This document shows positions 17,097 through 26,012 of a stretch of DNA of 38,007 nt, piece after piece. The stretch comes from an uncultured Collinsella sp. (lineage in GTDB: Bacteria; Actinomycetota; Coriobacteriia; Coriobacteriales; Coriobacteriaceae), in assembly GCA_905211615.1 (NCBI GenBank), contig CAJMBB010000002.1, positions 1 to 38,007 of the forward strand. The letters are read 5' to 3'. The first letter of the stretch is position 1. Every line of letters starts with the position of its first letter. Both the position numbers and the translations under genes were made by a program. The notes beneath the pieces were generated by a model, which ran no database searches, had not been told where the DNA came from, and worked only from the letters and a program-made list of their open reading frames with translations.

Positions 17097-18726
17097 TGAA
17101 GGCGATCTGGCTTGCGTGCTGCGCGTGCGGCGATTACGGGCTGTTGCAGCGGGAAGTCGAGGGCCGTGATGCGGGTGCACAGGTGCTTCGCGTGGGTGAC
17201 CTGGACGGGCTGATTTCCATGGCGCGGGCGTTTCCGTCGCGCCGCGGGGCTGCCATCATCGCGGCGTCTCTGTTTGATACCGAAGATGTGCGCAAGACTG
17301 TTGCGCGCCTGACGGCCGAAGGCCGCGTGAGTCGCGTGGTCGTGTTGATAGAAGCACTCGATCCGTCGGATATCGAGGGGCTGTTTCGCGCAGGGGCGAC
17401 CGAGGTCATCGCTGCGCACAGTATATGCGGCAACGGGCGCGCGGGCGAGGGAGCGGTTGATTCCGATCGGCACATGACGATTGAGCCCGATGCTTTTGTT
17501 GATAGGGAACCCGGGGCGCCTCGCGCTACAAGAGGCCCGCGTGTTGATGATTATGGAAAAGCGGAAGCCGAGCATGGTCGGCGCCCCCGGAACCCCCTTG
17601 TATACGATGACGCTGGAGGGCCGGCGCAGCATGCTGGCGACTCCCCGGCTGTAGATATGGGATACGTGCACGGCGTGAATCTGGCGGATGAACTCGACGA
17701 AGTTGAGGGCTTTGCCGGGTGCGGCGAGTTGTCGCTGATGCAGCATGAGCAGATTGCGCAGAACGAACCTGCCTCGCAGACCGAACAAGCTGCCATGCCG
17801 GCTTGGACGCAGCGTGTGGTTGCGGCGGGGGAGACGGGGACGCTGCCTCCGATGCCGCCGGCAGACGCTGCCGCTCCGCAGCATCGAGCTCCGGTCATCT
17901 GTGCCATTTCGGGTTCGGGCGGTTGCGGCAAGTCGACGATCGTTGCCACCATGGCACACACATCGTCGCTGTTGGGCTTGCGTGCCGCCGTGCTCGACCT
18001 GGACCTGATGTTTGGAAACCTTTACGACTTGTTAGGCGTCGATGCTCCGCGCGATTTGGCGCCATTTATCGAGCGCAGCATGACGCGGGCGCGCTTGCCG
18101 AGCCGGATATCGTGGCCACATCGATGCGCGTGGCGCCGGGCGTTACGCTCTGGGGCCCCGTCGCGGCGCCCGAGCAAGCCGAGCTCATGGCACGTCCGGT
18201 GGAGCTACTGCTTGATGTTCTGCGTCGCGAATCCGACGTGGTCTTTATCGATACCTCGGTCTTTTGGGGCGACGCCGTGGCGGCTGCGGTGGCGGCGAGC
18301 GACCGTTGCCTGGTCGTTGGCGATGCGGCGGTATCGTCCGCGACATCGGCGTCGCGCGTCATTGAACTGGCAAGTCGAGTAGGTGTGCCGCGCACGCGCA
18401 TGAGCGCCGTGTTCAACCGGTTCGGTGCGCGCGGGGCAGACGAGGACGTCGCCATGCGCTTTGAGATTGCCTGTGCGTTGAGCTCCAAGATTCGTATCGC
18501 CGATGGCGGGCAGGATCTCGCCGCGCTCATGGCGTTTGGGCGCGCTGACGAGGCAGTGGGGCAGACCAGCGCTTTTGCGACCAGCGTGCGCGAGGCCACG
18601 CGCGAGATGCTCGTGGAACTGGGGTGCGCCGTCGGCCCTTGGAGCGATATGGTCGCCGACCGTGCAACGCGGACCGAGCGCCCGCGTATCCGCCTTCCCT
18701 GGTCGCGCGAGGGTGATCAGCGATGA
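17096..18726 (+). pseudogene. cpaE: Tad pilus localisation ATPase TadZ/CpaE, frameshifted
   Basis: The product is a MinD/ParA-like ATPase that positions Tad pilus machines. The first part (17096 to about 18087) has a receiver-like N-terminal domain (about 1-110), a low-complexity linker and a deviant Walker A, SGSGGCGKST, near residue 272. The frame then breaks. The rest of the ATPase domain (ALAEPDIVATSM, DVVFIDTSVFWGD, CLVVGDAA) continues to 18726 in the frame one base earlier. Restoring one G to the GGG run at 18087-18089 gives a continuous ERSMTRGALAEPDI. No slippery heptamer is present. It is either a real one-base deletion or a sequence error; the intact gene would encode about 543 residues and overlap cpaF by four bases. 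Confidence 0.8.
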
Positions 18727-20051
18727 GCCTGCAAACAAGGATTAAGGCTGCCGGCGCTGCAGCGGCGGCAGCGCCTGTAGATGCGGGGCGTCGCCGCGCG
18801 GTGAAACGACGCACCAAGCGCGCCGTGATGGACCGCATGGGTTACGACGAAGTGGCGCGTATCAGCGCCTATATCGACCCGGCACTTGCCCGCTCGGAAT
18901 TGCGTCCCGCGGTGGAGGCGGCGCTCAATGTTGAGGAGCCGACCGATCTCGCGACGCCCGAGCGCGAGACCATCATCGACGAGATTTTGGATGACGTGGT
19001 GGGCCTGGGGCCGTTGCAGCCGCTCATCGAGGACGACACCGTTACCGAGATCATGATCAACGGCTGCCGCTCGGCTTTCTTTGAACGCGGCGGCGTCTTG
19101 CACCCCATCGAGCATGCGTTTGAGGATGATGAGCAGATCCGTGTGCTTATCGACCGCATCATCTCGCCACTTGGCCGCCGTATCGACGAGCGCAGCCCCA
19201 TCGTCAACGCCCGCCTCAAAACGGGCTATCGCGTCAACGCGGTGATTCCGCCTGTGGCGATTGACGGACCGATTCTCACCATCCGAAAGTTCTCGGACCG
19301 CATCTGCTCGCTGGACGAGCTTGTGGGGCTGGGGTCGCTGCCGCTTTGGTATGCGCAGCTGCTGTCGTGTGCGGTGTCGCTGCGACAGGACCTGGCGGTT
19401 GCGGGAGGCACGGGATCTGGCAAGACCACCCTGCTCAACGCGTTGTCATGCGAGATTTCCACTGGCGAGCGCATCGTGACGATCGAGGACTCTGCCGAGC
19501 TCAAGTTTGCGCATCATCCGCACGTGGTGCGCCTAGAGGCGCGCGAGGCTTCAATTGAGGGTGAGGGTGCGGTGACGATTCGCGACCTAGTAACTAATGC
19601 CCTGCGCATGCGCCCCGACCGCATCGTGGTGGGCGAGGTGCGCGGTGCCGAGTGCTGCGACATGTTGCAGGCCATGAACACGGGCCACGACGGGTCGCTC
19701 ACCACACTTCATGCGGGCTCAGAACAGGAGACCGTGGTGCGTCTGACGTTGCTTGCACGTTATGGCATCGATCTGCCGAGCGAGCTCATCGAGGAGCAGA
19801 TTGCCATGGCGCTCGACGGCATCGTGATGTCCGAGCGCCACGCCGATGGCAGGCGTTTTGTCTCCTCGTATTCGGGGGTGCGTCGCGCCACGTCGGGCGG
19901 CGTAGAGCTCGAGCGCTATGTGACTTTCGATGCCGCCGAGCGCACCTGGACGCTTGACCGCGAGCCGCCGTTTATCGCAGAAGGCCTGCGGTCGGGGACG
20001 CTCACACAAGAGGAGGTGGACGAATGGAGGTCGCTGTGCCCCTCGTCGTAG
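18723..20051 (+). CDS. cpaF: Tad pilus assembly ATPase CpaF/TadA
   Basis: This is a hexameric secretion ATPase of the VirB11/TadA family that powers Tad pilus assembly. The 442 residues show an N-terminal domain, Walker A GGTGSGKTT (about 228-236), the Asp box, Walker B RIVVGEVRGAE (about 300-310) and the downstream His box (GHDGSLTTLHA). The start ATGA overlaps the stop of cpaE. A 28-base overlap with tadB follows. The sequence looks intact, so pilus assembly energy would be available if cpaE is functional. Confidence 0.93.
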   Translation: MSLQTRIKAAGAAAAAAPVDAGRRRAVKRRTKRAVMDRMGYDEVARISAYIDPALARSELRPAVEAALNVEEPTDLATPERETIIDEILDDVVGLGPLQPLIEDDTVTEIMINGCRSAFFERGGVLHPIEHAFEDDEQIRVLIDRIISPLGRRIDERSPIVNARLKTGYRVNAVIPPVAIDGPILTIRKFSDRICSLDELVGLGSLPLWYAQLLSCAVSLRQDLAVAGGTGSGKTTLLNALSCEISTGERIVTIEDSAELKFAHHPHVVRLEAREASIEGEGAVTIRDLVTNALRMRPDRIVVGEVRGAECCDMLQAMNTGHDGSLTTLHAGSEQETVVRLTLLARYGIDLPSELIEEQIAMALDGIVMSERHADGRRFVSSYSGVRRATSGGVELERYVTFDAAERTWTLDREPPFIAEGLRSGTLTQEEVDEWRSLCPSS

Positions 20052-20950
20052 GGGGTTTGGCAGGGTTTTCTGTTGCGACGGCGTGCGGGGCGGAACCTCG
20101 TGTGCCGCAGGTGCCGCCGGCGGAGCTGGCGCGTCAGGCGCTCGAGACGGTGGCAGAGAAGCTGCCGCGTAAGCTGGTGGAAAACGATCTGCTGAAAAAG
20201 ATTGCCCGTTCGTGGGCATCGCTGGCTCCGGCGCATCGCCTTGGCCTCGTGATTGAAGATGCTTCGGGGCGTTTGGCGTTTCTGCTGCTATCGAGCGGTG
20301 TCTGCTGCGTTTTACTAACGATGGTGTCGTTATCGCCCCTCGGATTTGCCTTGGGACTTGTTGCTCCGATTGCCGTTGGCGCCGCTCGGGATGGCTTTGA
20401 GAGCCGGCGCGAGCAACACGATGCAGAAGAGGCCATGCCCGAGGCGTTTACCGCACTTTCCATGTCGCTTGCCTCGGGACATTCGCTGGCCCAGGGCATG
20501 CGCTTTGTGGGCGCTCATGCGCAAGAGCCGGTACATACCGAGTTTTTGCGGGTAGCGGCGGCGATCGATTGCGGCATCTCGGCGACCGACGCGCTCGATG
20601 ACTTGCTCGTGCGCATCGACGCCCCCGGTCTTTCGCTTGTGACCTTGGCGCTTAAGGTGTCACAGCGCACTGGCGCTCCGCTTGCCGACTTACTGTCCGA
20701 GGCGTCGAGCATGGTGGGGGAGCGCATTGAGCTCAAGCGCCGCCTGGATGTTAAGACGTCACAGGCGCGTATGTCGGCACACATGGTCGCGGCGATGCCG
20801 GCGGGCATGTGCGCGGTGTTGGCGCTGCTTTCGGCAGATTTTCGTCGCGGTCTTGCGACGCCTGCCGGTGCGGGCGCTGTGGTGCTGGGTCTAGCCCTCA
20901 ACGTCGTTGCCCTGGTGGTTATCCGGCGCATTATGCGGGTGGAGCTATGA
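20024..20950 (+). CDS. tadB: Tad pilus inner membrane platform protein TadB
   Basis: TadB is a type II secretion system F-domain protein forming the membrane platform with TadC. The 308 residues contain hydrophobic segments near 90-125 and 255-305 and the F domain between them, with the conserved cytoplasmic pattern MPEAFTALSMSLASGHSLAQGM. The ATG at 20024 lies inside the end of cpaF and has AGGAGGTGG a few bases upstream, a near-perfect ribosome site. It overlaps tadC by four bases. Confidence 0.87.
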   Translation: MEVAVPLVVGGLAGFSVATACGAEPRVPQVPPAELARQALETVAEKLPRKLVENDLLKKIARSWASLAPAHRLGLVIEDASGRLAFLLLSSGVCCVLLTMVSLSPLGFALGLVAPIAVGAARDGFESRREQHDAEEAMPEAFTALSMSLASGHSLAQGMRFVGAHAQEPVHTEFLRVAAAIDCGISATDALDDLLVRIDAPGLSLVTLALKVSQRTGAPLADLLSEASSMVGERIELKRRLDVKTSQARMSAHMVAAMPAGMCAVLALLSADFRRGLATPAGAGAVVLGLALNVVALVVIRRIMRVEL

Positions 20951-21588
20951 GCGCCCTGGTTGCAGTTGTGGCTTGCCTGTGTGCCCTGAGTGTATTTGTC
21001 GCGACGGGTTTGGATCGGGCGGATGCGCGCAAGATCGCAGGGGCCTGCAAGCGCGAGGCGGTGCTGGTCGCTGCCGCGGGTCGCTCGGTGGTCGATGCCC
21101 TGACCGCGCGAGTGAAGGGCGCGGTTGGAGCGGGCGGCCCGGCGCGAGTTTCGCTCGGCGAAGTGTCCGAGATGATCGATGTTGTGCGCTTGGGTCTTTC
21201 GGCCGGTCTTTCGTTTGATGCGGCGCTTGAGATTTTCTGCGCCAACCGTCGGTCAGTGCTGGCTCTTCGCCTTGAGCGGGCCTGCATGGCGTGGCAAGTG
21301 GGCGTGGGTACGCGTGAGGACGAGTTGTTGGCCGCCGCGCGCGACCTGGACGTGCGAGCGCTCGAGACCTTTGCCATCACGGTGGGGCAGGCGCTCGCCC
21401 TGGGTGCCCCACTTGCCGAGACGCTGGCCGCTCAAAGTCGCGAGATCCGTGCGGCTCATCGCGCCGCGGTCGAGCGCGAGATCGAGCGTGCGCCCGTCAA
21501 GCTGCTGATTCCCACCGGCACGCTCATCTTGCCGGCGTTGCTTCTGTCCATATTGGGCCCGCTGCTGGGAGCAGGCGGGATGATGTAG
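20947..21588 (+). CDS. tadC: Tad pilus inner membrane platform protein TadC
   Basis: TadC is the partner F-domain platform protein. The 213 residues begin with a membrane helix (about 2-20), then a cytoplasmic F domain (SEMIDVVRLGLSAGLSFDAALEIF), and end with a C-terminal hydrophobic helix (LLIPTGTLILPALLLSILGPLL). The ATG at 20947 overlaps the tadB stop (ATGA). The frame is open farther upstream inside tadB, but coupling makes this start clear. It is shorter than many TadC proteins (about 300) but has both expected ends. Confidence 0.8.
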   Translation: MSALVAVVACLCALSVFVATGLDRADARKIAGACKREAVLVAAAGRSVVDALTARVKGAVGAGGPARVSLGEVSEMIDVVRLGLSAGLSFDAALEIFCANRRSVLALRLERACMAWQVGVGTREDELLAAARDLDVRALETFAITVGQALALGAPLAETLAAQSREIRAAHRAAVEREIERAPVKLLIPTGTLILPALLLSILGPLLGAGGMM

Positions 21589-21598
21589 GGAGGAATAC

Positions 21599-21832
21599 AT
21601 GAACACGATGACTGACGTTGCCGGCAAGGTCCAGGGCTGGGCTTTTTGCCGGGCGATTCGCGCTCGCCAGCATGCCAAGGAGCTGTTGCAGGAGGAGAGC
21701 GCGCAGGGTACCACCGAGTACGCCATTTTGGTGGGTGTGCTTGTGGTGATCGCGATTATTGCCATCGTTGCATTTAAAGGCAAGGTCCAAGATCTATGGA
21801 ACGCTATCAGCGAGGGCATCAACAGCCTGTAG
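21599..21832 (+). CDS. flp: Flp family type IVc pilin
   Basis: This is the major candidate pilin, 77 residues. After a 35-residue charged leader comes AQGTTEYAILVGVLVV, the Flp hydrophobic segment with the Glu-Tyr pair. If prepilin peptidase cuts before Gln36, Glu and Tyr are at +5 and +6, as in other Flp pilins; the -1 residue is then Ala rather than Gly. Cleavage after Gly37 would put Glu at +3, which is less usual. The start has GGGAGGAAT just upstream. It follows tadC by ten bases. Confidence 0.9.
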   Translation: MNTMTDVAGKVQGWAFCRAIRARQHAKELLQEESAQGTTEYAILVGVLVVIAIIAIVAFKGKVQDLWNAISEGINSL

Positions 21833-22359
21833 AGGGCGAGCGCCCCATCGGGGTGCTGCTGGTGTTTGCTTGCCTGACCGTGGCGATAGCGGCGGTGCTT
21901 TGGGGGCTTAACGCCGCGCGGCAGCAGCGTCCTGGGGCCGCCTTCGATTCGGGCTCAGATTCGGCGGTGGCGTCTCAAAAAGATGAGATGCGAGATGCGG
22001 ACGATTCGGATGTCGCTGTCACGGCGCAAACTTTTCTGCGGACGCTCGACAAGCGGTCTGGCACTGCGACGGATTCGCCTGAGGACAACGCGATTGCGGT
22101 CCGGCTTGCATGGTCCGAGGACCGACCGATGACCGAGGCAGCGGCGGATATGTTACGCGCCTATCGCGAGGTGCCAACGGCCCAGCTTGCCCTGAGCGGC
22201 TATCTCGATATTAAGGGCAACGTATGGGGCGCCATCGTGCGCGATGGGCGCGGCTGGGTCGATATGGTGACGGTTGCCGCGGATGCTGGCGATGCTTCGT
22301 GTCGTCTGCGCGCCGTGCGCCTGGTCCCGCAAACAATAAGCTCAAAGGAGGGATCGTGA
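21796..22359 (+). CDS. Membrane-anchored protein of unknown function in the pilus operon
   Basis: The frame encodes 187 residues: a short cytoplasmic tail, one membrane helix (about 19-39, IGVLLVFACLTVAIAAVLWGL), an acidic, Ser/Asp-rich linker, and an exterior domain of about 110 residues (SEDRPMTEAAADMLRAYRE, GYLDIKGNVWGAIVRDGRGWVDMV). It starts within the pilin gene, overlapping 37 bases in another frame; a GTG near 21850 is an alternative start with a shorter overlap. I do not recognise a family. The position suggests an accessory pilus subunit or assembly factor. Confidence 0.6.
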   Translation: MERYQRGHQQPVEGERPIGVLLVFACLTVAIAAVLWGLNAARQQRPGAAFDSGSDSAVASQKDEMRDADDSDVAVTAQTFLRTLDKRSGTATDSPEDNAIAVRLAWSEDRPMTEAAADMLRAYREVPTAQLALSGYLDIKGNVWGAIVRDGRGWVDMVTVAADAGDASCRLRAVRLVPQTISSKEGS

Positions 22360-22360
22360 A

Positions 22361-22579
22361 ATGCATGGCGTTCTGCGTGAAGAGTTTGCCCAAGCGACTG
22401 TGGAATACGCCATCGTCACGGTGGCGCTGTTATCGATCGTGCTGGCGATTGTGGGACTTTGGCGTGCTGGCACCGATGGACGCTTGGCGGCGCTGGTTGA
22501 GCGGGCGGCATCCCATGGCGTTGCCTCGACGTCGGTTATCGACGCCGCTGCGGGTGCTAAGGACATCGCGTTGTATTGA
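22361..22579 (+). CDS. Second Flp-like pilin (minor pilin)
   Basis: The 72-residue protein has a very short leader ending REEFA, then QATVEYAIVTVALLSIVLAIVG, so Glu is at +5 and Tyr at +6 if cleaved after Ala10. The leader is ten residues, against 35 in the first pilin. It has AAAGGAGGG upstream and follows the previous stop directly. It may be a minor pilin or pseudopilin in the same filament. Confidence 0.75.
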   Translation: MHGVLREEFAQATVEYAIVTVALLSIVLAIVGLWRAGTDGRLAALVERAASHGVASTSVIDAAAGAKDIALY

Positions 22580-23051
22580 TATCGCGCGCGAGGACCGGGC
22601 GCAGTCTACGGTCGAGGCCGCTTTTTTGCTGCCGACGTTTCTGACGCTCATCCTTCTCGCATTGCAACCGGTGTGTCTGCTTTATACGCACGCGGTCATG
22701 GAGTCTGCCGCCGCCGAGACCGCGCGGCTCATGACCACGACGACGGCGGAGGACGACGATCTTAAGGAGTTCACCCGCCGCCGGCTTGCCGCAGTGCCCA
22801 ACGTTTCGGTCTTTCATGCCGGCGGGCCGTTGTCGTGGGATATCGAGCTTGGCCGGGCCGGTGCGGGTGGCGTCTCGGCCGTGTCCGTTTCCGGCGAGGT
22901 CAAGCCGTTGCCTGTGATCGGTGCGTTTGCGCGGGCTATGGGTGGTACCGCCGAGGGCGGCTACGTTGAGCTCAAGGTCGATGTCTCGTATCAATCGCGT
23001 CCCGAATGGCTGGAGGGAGATTATGATTCGTGGATTGCTGCATGGGATTAA
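22554..23051 (+). CDS. TadE-like pseudopilin
   Basis: About 165 residues: a short leader, AQSTVEAAFLLPTFL (prepilin-like site with Glu at +5 after Ala-Gln), a membrane helix, and TadE-like sequence after it (YTHAVMESAAAETARLM), then an extracytoplasmic domain. The start is uncertain. GTG at 22554, inside the preceding gene, is the only standard start before the helix and has no good ribosome site; initiation by coupling to the stop at 22577-22579 is likely. TadE-type pseudopilins are needed for Tad pilus biogenesis. Confidence 0.72.
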   Translation: MLRTSRCIDIAREDRAQSTVEAAFLLPTFLTLILLALQPVCLLYTHAVMESAAAETARLMTTTTAEDDDLKEFTRRRLAAVPNVSVFHAGGPLSWDIELGRAGAGGVSAVSVSGEVKPLPVIGAFARAMGGTAEGGYVELKVDVSYQSRPEWLEGDYDSWIAAWD

Positions 23052-25176
23052 GCGTTTCTGGTCTAGATGCGTTTTGACGCGCCGTCCGAGCTGCCATCGC
23101 AAGCGAGGCGGCTTTATGGGCCGCGCCGGTATCGACCTGTTTATCGAAGACGGTGCCTACACCACGCTTTCTTCTGCCGTGGTCATCCTAGTGGTGCTCA
23201 CGTTGTTGTTTTCGTCGACCGCGGCGATATGGAGCATGTCGCGTGCCGGGGATACCCAGGTGGCGGCCGATAGCGGCGCGCTGGCGGGTGCCAACGTAGT
23301 GTCGTCCTATCACACGGCTGCCACGGTGGTTGATGCGAGCATCTTGAGTCTGGGGCTGGCGGGGTTTGCCACAATCGGGACGGGCCTGGTCGCCATCCTC
23401 ATCCCAGGTGCCGAACCAGTTGCCGGCAATATGGTCGACACCGGGATTGAGATCATTAAAACGCGCAACAAGTTTGCCAAAAGCGCATCGGAAGGCTTGC
23501 AGAAAATCGAGACGGCTCTGCCGTATCTGATTGCCGCGCGTGCCACGCGGGCGGTGTCGGCGCAGGATACCGATAGTGTGGCCTATACCGGTACGGCGCT
23601 TGCCGTGCCCAGGACATCCGAATCGGACTTCGCCGCGCTCAAAGGGTCCGAGATCTCGACCGATATCATTAAAGACACATCAGATGATTTAGAGCGTGCG
23701 GCCGAGGAGCTGCGGAAGGCCTCGGAGGAGACGGCGAAGGCAAAGGAGCGCGCCTGGCTTGCGGACTGTGGCGGGTCGGATGAGAGCGCGGTTGGTAGGT
23801 ACTCATGTATGTGGGAGCGCGCGGGGAGTCTGGCAAAGCTTTCGGATATTGAGAATCCACACTATGCCTCGAGTATCACATGGGAGCCGCAGGTTGCCCT
23901 CAACCGAGCGAAGGCCTATTACCATCGGCGCCTAGCGAATGAAAAGTCTCAAGGCTCGAGCACGAAGATGGAGGCCGAGTCCGTCGCGCGGAAAACGTTC
24001 TACATCTATGCAATTGAAGAACTCGAACACTCATACATTGAAGACGATGGTGAAAAAATTTCGTCTCAGATCCCATTCCTGCCGCGCACGCCGGGCGAGG
24101 TGAAGGGAACCCAGCTCTACACCGATGTCATGTGGCCTACAAGTACCAACGGCGACAAGACGTACCTGCACTATGGGACCGAATGTCCTAACTATAAGAG
24201 TGGATCGCCGGGTGGGTTGGCATCCGTTGTCGATTACGACGGGCACGATGTATGCGATAAGTGCGAATTCGACGTGGTCACCCTGGGTCGCGCCCTCATG
24301 CCGCCGTCGTTCATCGAAAACGGCTTCGAATATCACTTCGACGAGTTCAAAAAGGCCTTGGAGGAATACGTCAAACGTCGGAACAAAGAGCTTGAGCTCA
24401 TGCGTCAGACCGAGGATGAGGCCGACCGTGCGGGCAATGCGTTTGACCAGGCCATTAAAGCGCTTTCGGGCGAGCGTCCGCGTATCGCTCCGCCCGGTCG
24501 CAACGGCGTGGTCGCCTTTGCGGTTTCGGGTGCCATCTCGAGCCCCGACGAGCTCAACTCTTCGTTTAACACGGCAGTCAGGCTTGGCGATCGCGGTGCT
24601 ATTTCTGCCGCGGTGCTGGCGCCCGATGAGACGACGGCGCAAAACAACGTGCTTTCGCGATTTTTCTCGACATTGAAGGAACGCTCGGGCGGCGTTGCCG
24701 GCGTACTCGACGGCGTCATGGATGTTTGGGGACGGCTGCTTGTGGGATACGGAGACATCCAAGGTTCGGCCGACGAACTTATGGACGAGATGATTAAAGA
24801 CCTAGGAGGGGGCAGCGGCGCGTTGGGCTCCATCGCATCGTGGCTCGGCGATACCGTTTCGGCGTCCGTGGCGGCGTTGGGTCTGGAACCGTGCGACTTG
24901 CGCCTGCGAAAGCCGGTGCTGACCGATTCCGCCAACGTCATTAAGAGCCCGGGGTCTGACATTGCGGGTCTCTCTCAAGCACAAGACAAACTGCGAGGTA
25001 TTCCGTTGGGCGTGACCGATCCCAAGGCGCTTTGCGAGGCGTTGGAATATCAAGTCGAACGCACCATTAGCGGTACGGTGCTCACGCTTGCGGAGATTCC
25101 TCTGCCCGGCGGCGGCTCCATCCCACTCACCGTCGATGTCGCCACGCTGGTTGGCGCTCTGGGCGGTGGGTCGTAA
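23023..25176 (+). CDS. Large TadG-like pilus-associated protein
   Basis: The 717-residue protein starts at ATG 23023 with GGAGGGAGA upstream, overlapping the previous gene by 29 bases. A basic cytoplasmic segment (1-45) precedes one membrane helix (about 46-68) and then DTQVAADSGALAGANVVSSY, matching the TadG/TadE-G pattern after the helix. The exterior part includes charged coiled-coil-like stretches (about 225-245 and 440-485). It also has a His/Cys cluster (H383, C388, H408, C411, C414) that could bind metal or form disulfides, and C249/C262. It is much larger than a pilin; a surface, adhesive or scaffold role is inferred from position only. Confidence 0.7.
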   Translation: MIRGLLHGIKRFWSRCVLTRRPSCHRKRGGFMGRAGIDLFIEDGAYTTLSSAVVILVVLTLLFSSTAAIWSMSRAGDTQVAADSGALAGANVVSSYHTAATVVDASILSLGLAGFATIGTGLVAILIPGAEPVAGNMVDTGIEIIKTRNKFAKSASEGLQKIETALPYLIAARATRAVSAQDTDSVAYTGTALAVPRTSESDFAALKGSEISTDIIKDTSDDLERAAEELRKASEETAKAKERAWLADCGGSDESAVGRYSCMWERAGSLAKLSDIENPHYASSITWEPQVALNRAKAYYHRRLANEKSQGSSTKMEAESVARKTFYIYAIEELEHSYIEDDGEKISSQIPFLPRTPGEVKGTQLYTDVMWPTSTNGDKTYLHYGTECPNYKSGSPGGLASVVDYDGHDVCDKCEFDVVTLGRALMPPSFIENGFEYHFDEFKKALEEYVKRRNKELELMRQTEDEADRAGNAFDQAIKALSGERPRIAPPGRNGVVAFAVSGAISSPDELNSSFNTAVRLGDRGAISAAVLAPDETTAQNNVLSRFFSTLKERSGGVAGVLDGVMDVWGRLLVGYGDIQGSADELMDEMIKDLGGGSGALGSIASWLGDTVSASVAALGLEPCDLRLRKPVLTDSANVIKSPGSDIAGLSQAQDKLRGIPLGVTDPKALCEALEYQVERTISGTVLTLAEIPLPGGGSIPLTVDVATLVGALGGGS

Positions 25177-25652
25177 TGAGTATCCGCATGCGTCTGCGCG
25201 AGGAGCGCGCCCAAGCGACGGTGGAGATGGCGGTGGTTACGCCCGTTTTGCTGGTGCTGGCACTCATCGTGTACAACGTCATGATCTTTGCCAGCGCTGT
25301 CGCGCGCTTCGACCGCGTGGTACCCGACATCGTGTTGGCGCACGCCGTGGCGTCGGAGGGGGAGGGCGACGAAAGCTCTGCCGATGCCTCGGCGACGGTC
25401 CAGACTCAAATTCTGAATGCCATGGAAGGCTATGACTTGCAGATCGAAGTGTCGAGCGAGCAAGGCGCGGAGGCATCGGATGGTGGCCTGCTCTCCCTAT
25501 CCGGTACGTTTAGGACCTACACCTGCATCATGCACTATGAGCCGTGGCCGACTTCTCTCAGCATCGCTGGCGTTCCGCTGGGGGCGCCGACAACGTTGTC
25601 GCACGAGCGCGCGGTGACGGTCGATCCGTGGCGCCCGGGGGTGGTCATGTGA
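25176..25652 (+). CDS. Second TadE-like pseudopilin
   Basis: The 158 residues begin with a basic leader (MSIRMRLREERA), then QATVEMAVVTPVLLVLALIVYNVMIF, a prepilin-like site with Glu at +5 and a membrane helix. The exterior domain contains one Cys (TCIMHYEPW). It overlaps the preceding stop by one base and the following gene by four, so it is part of the coupled pilus operon. It is TadE-like by the N-terminal motif and position; the exterior domain is not recognised. Confidence 0.72.
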   Translation: MSIRMRLREERAQATVEMAVVTPVLLVLALIVYNVMIFASAVARFDRVVPDIVLAHAVASEGEGDESSADASATVQTQILNAMEGYDLQIEVSSEQGAEASDGGLLSLSGTFRTYTCIMHYEPWPTSLSIAGVPLGAPTTLSHERAVTVDPWRPGVVM

Positions 25653-26008
25653 CCGCGGTCTCGTCCTACATCGCCTACGCGCGGGCACTCAATAGGCTGG
25701 GTTGGACGCCGGCCGAGTTTGTGGTAGCGGAGTCGTTTGTCATGCGCCTGCGCGGCATGCTGGGACGGCGTCCGGTTGCCGCCAACGGCTTGCCGCTCGT
25801 CATGGCGTTTCCACGCTGCTCTTCGGTCCATACGTGTTTTATGGCCTATCCCATCGACATCGCCTTCATCAATCGCGACGGCAATATCCTCGCGCGCTAC
25901 GAAAACGTCCGTCCTTGGCACATGTGTTCCTGTCCCGGTGCCTGGGCGGTATTGGAACGCCCTTCAATCCTCGCTACACCTCCCACCCTCCAACAAGTGC
26001 CGGCGTAA
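25649..26008 (+). CDS. DUF192 family protein
   Basis: The 119-residue protein carries the DUF192 pattern: ESFVMRLRGMLGRRPVAANGLPLVMAF, then a segment where other members have the FWM motif (CFMAYPIDIAFINRDGNILARYENVRPW). There is no signal peptide or membrane helix. GTG at 25649 is chosen because it overlaps the previous TGA and follows GGGGGTGG. It is the last gene of the pilus operon. The function of the family is not established; coupling to the Tad genes suggests a link to the pilus. Confidence 0.78.
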   Translation: MTAVSSYIAYARALNRLGWTPAEFVVAESFVMRLRGMLGRRPVAANGLPLVMAFPRCSSVHTCFMAYPIDIAFINRDGNILARYENVRPWHMCSCPGAWAVLERPSILATPPTLQQVPA

Positions 26009-26012
26009 GAGA

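Noticed and set aside
18070..18100. Programmed -1 frameshift in cpaE
   Set aside because: No slippery heptamer or downstream stimulatory structure is apparent, and loss of one G from a G run explains the shift simply.
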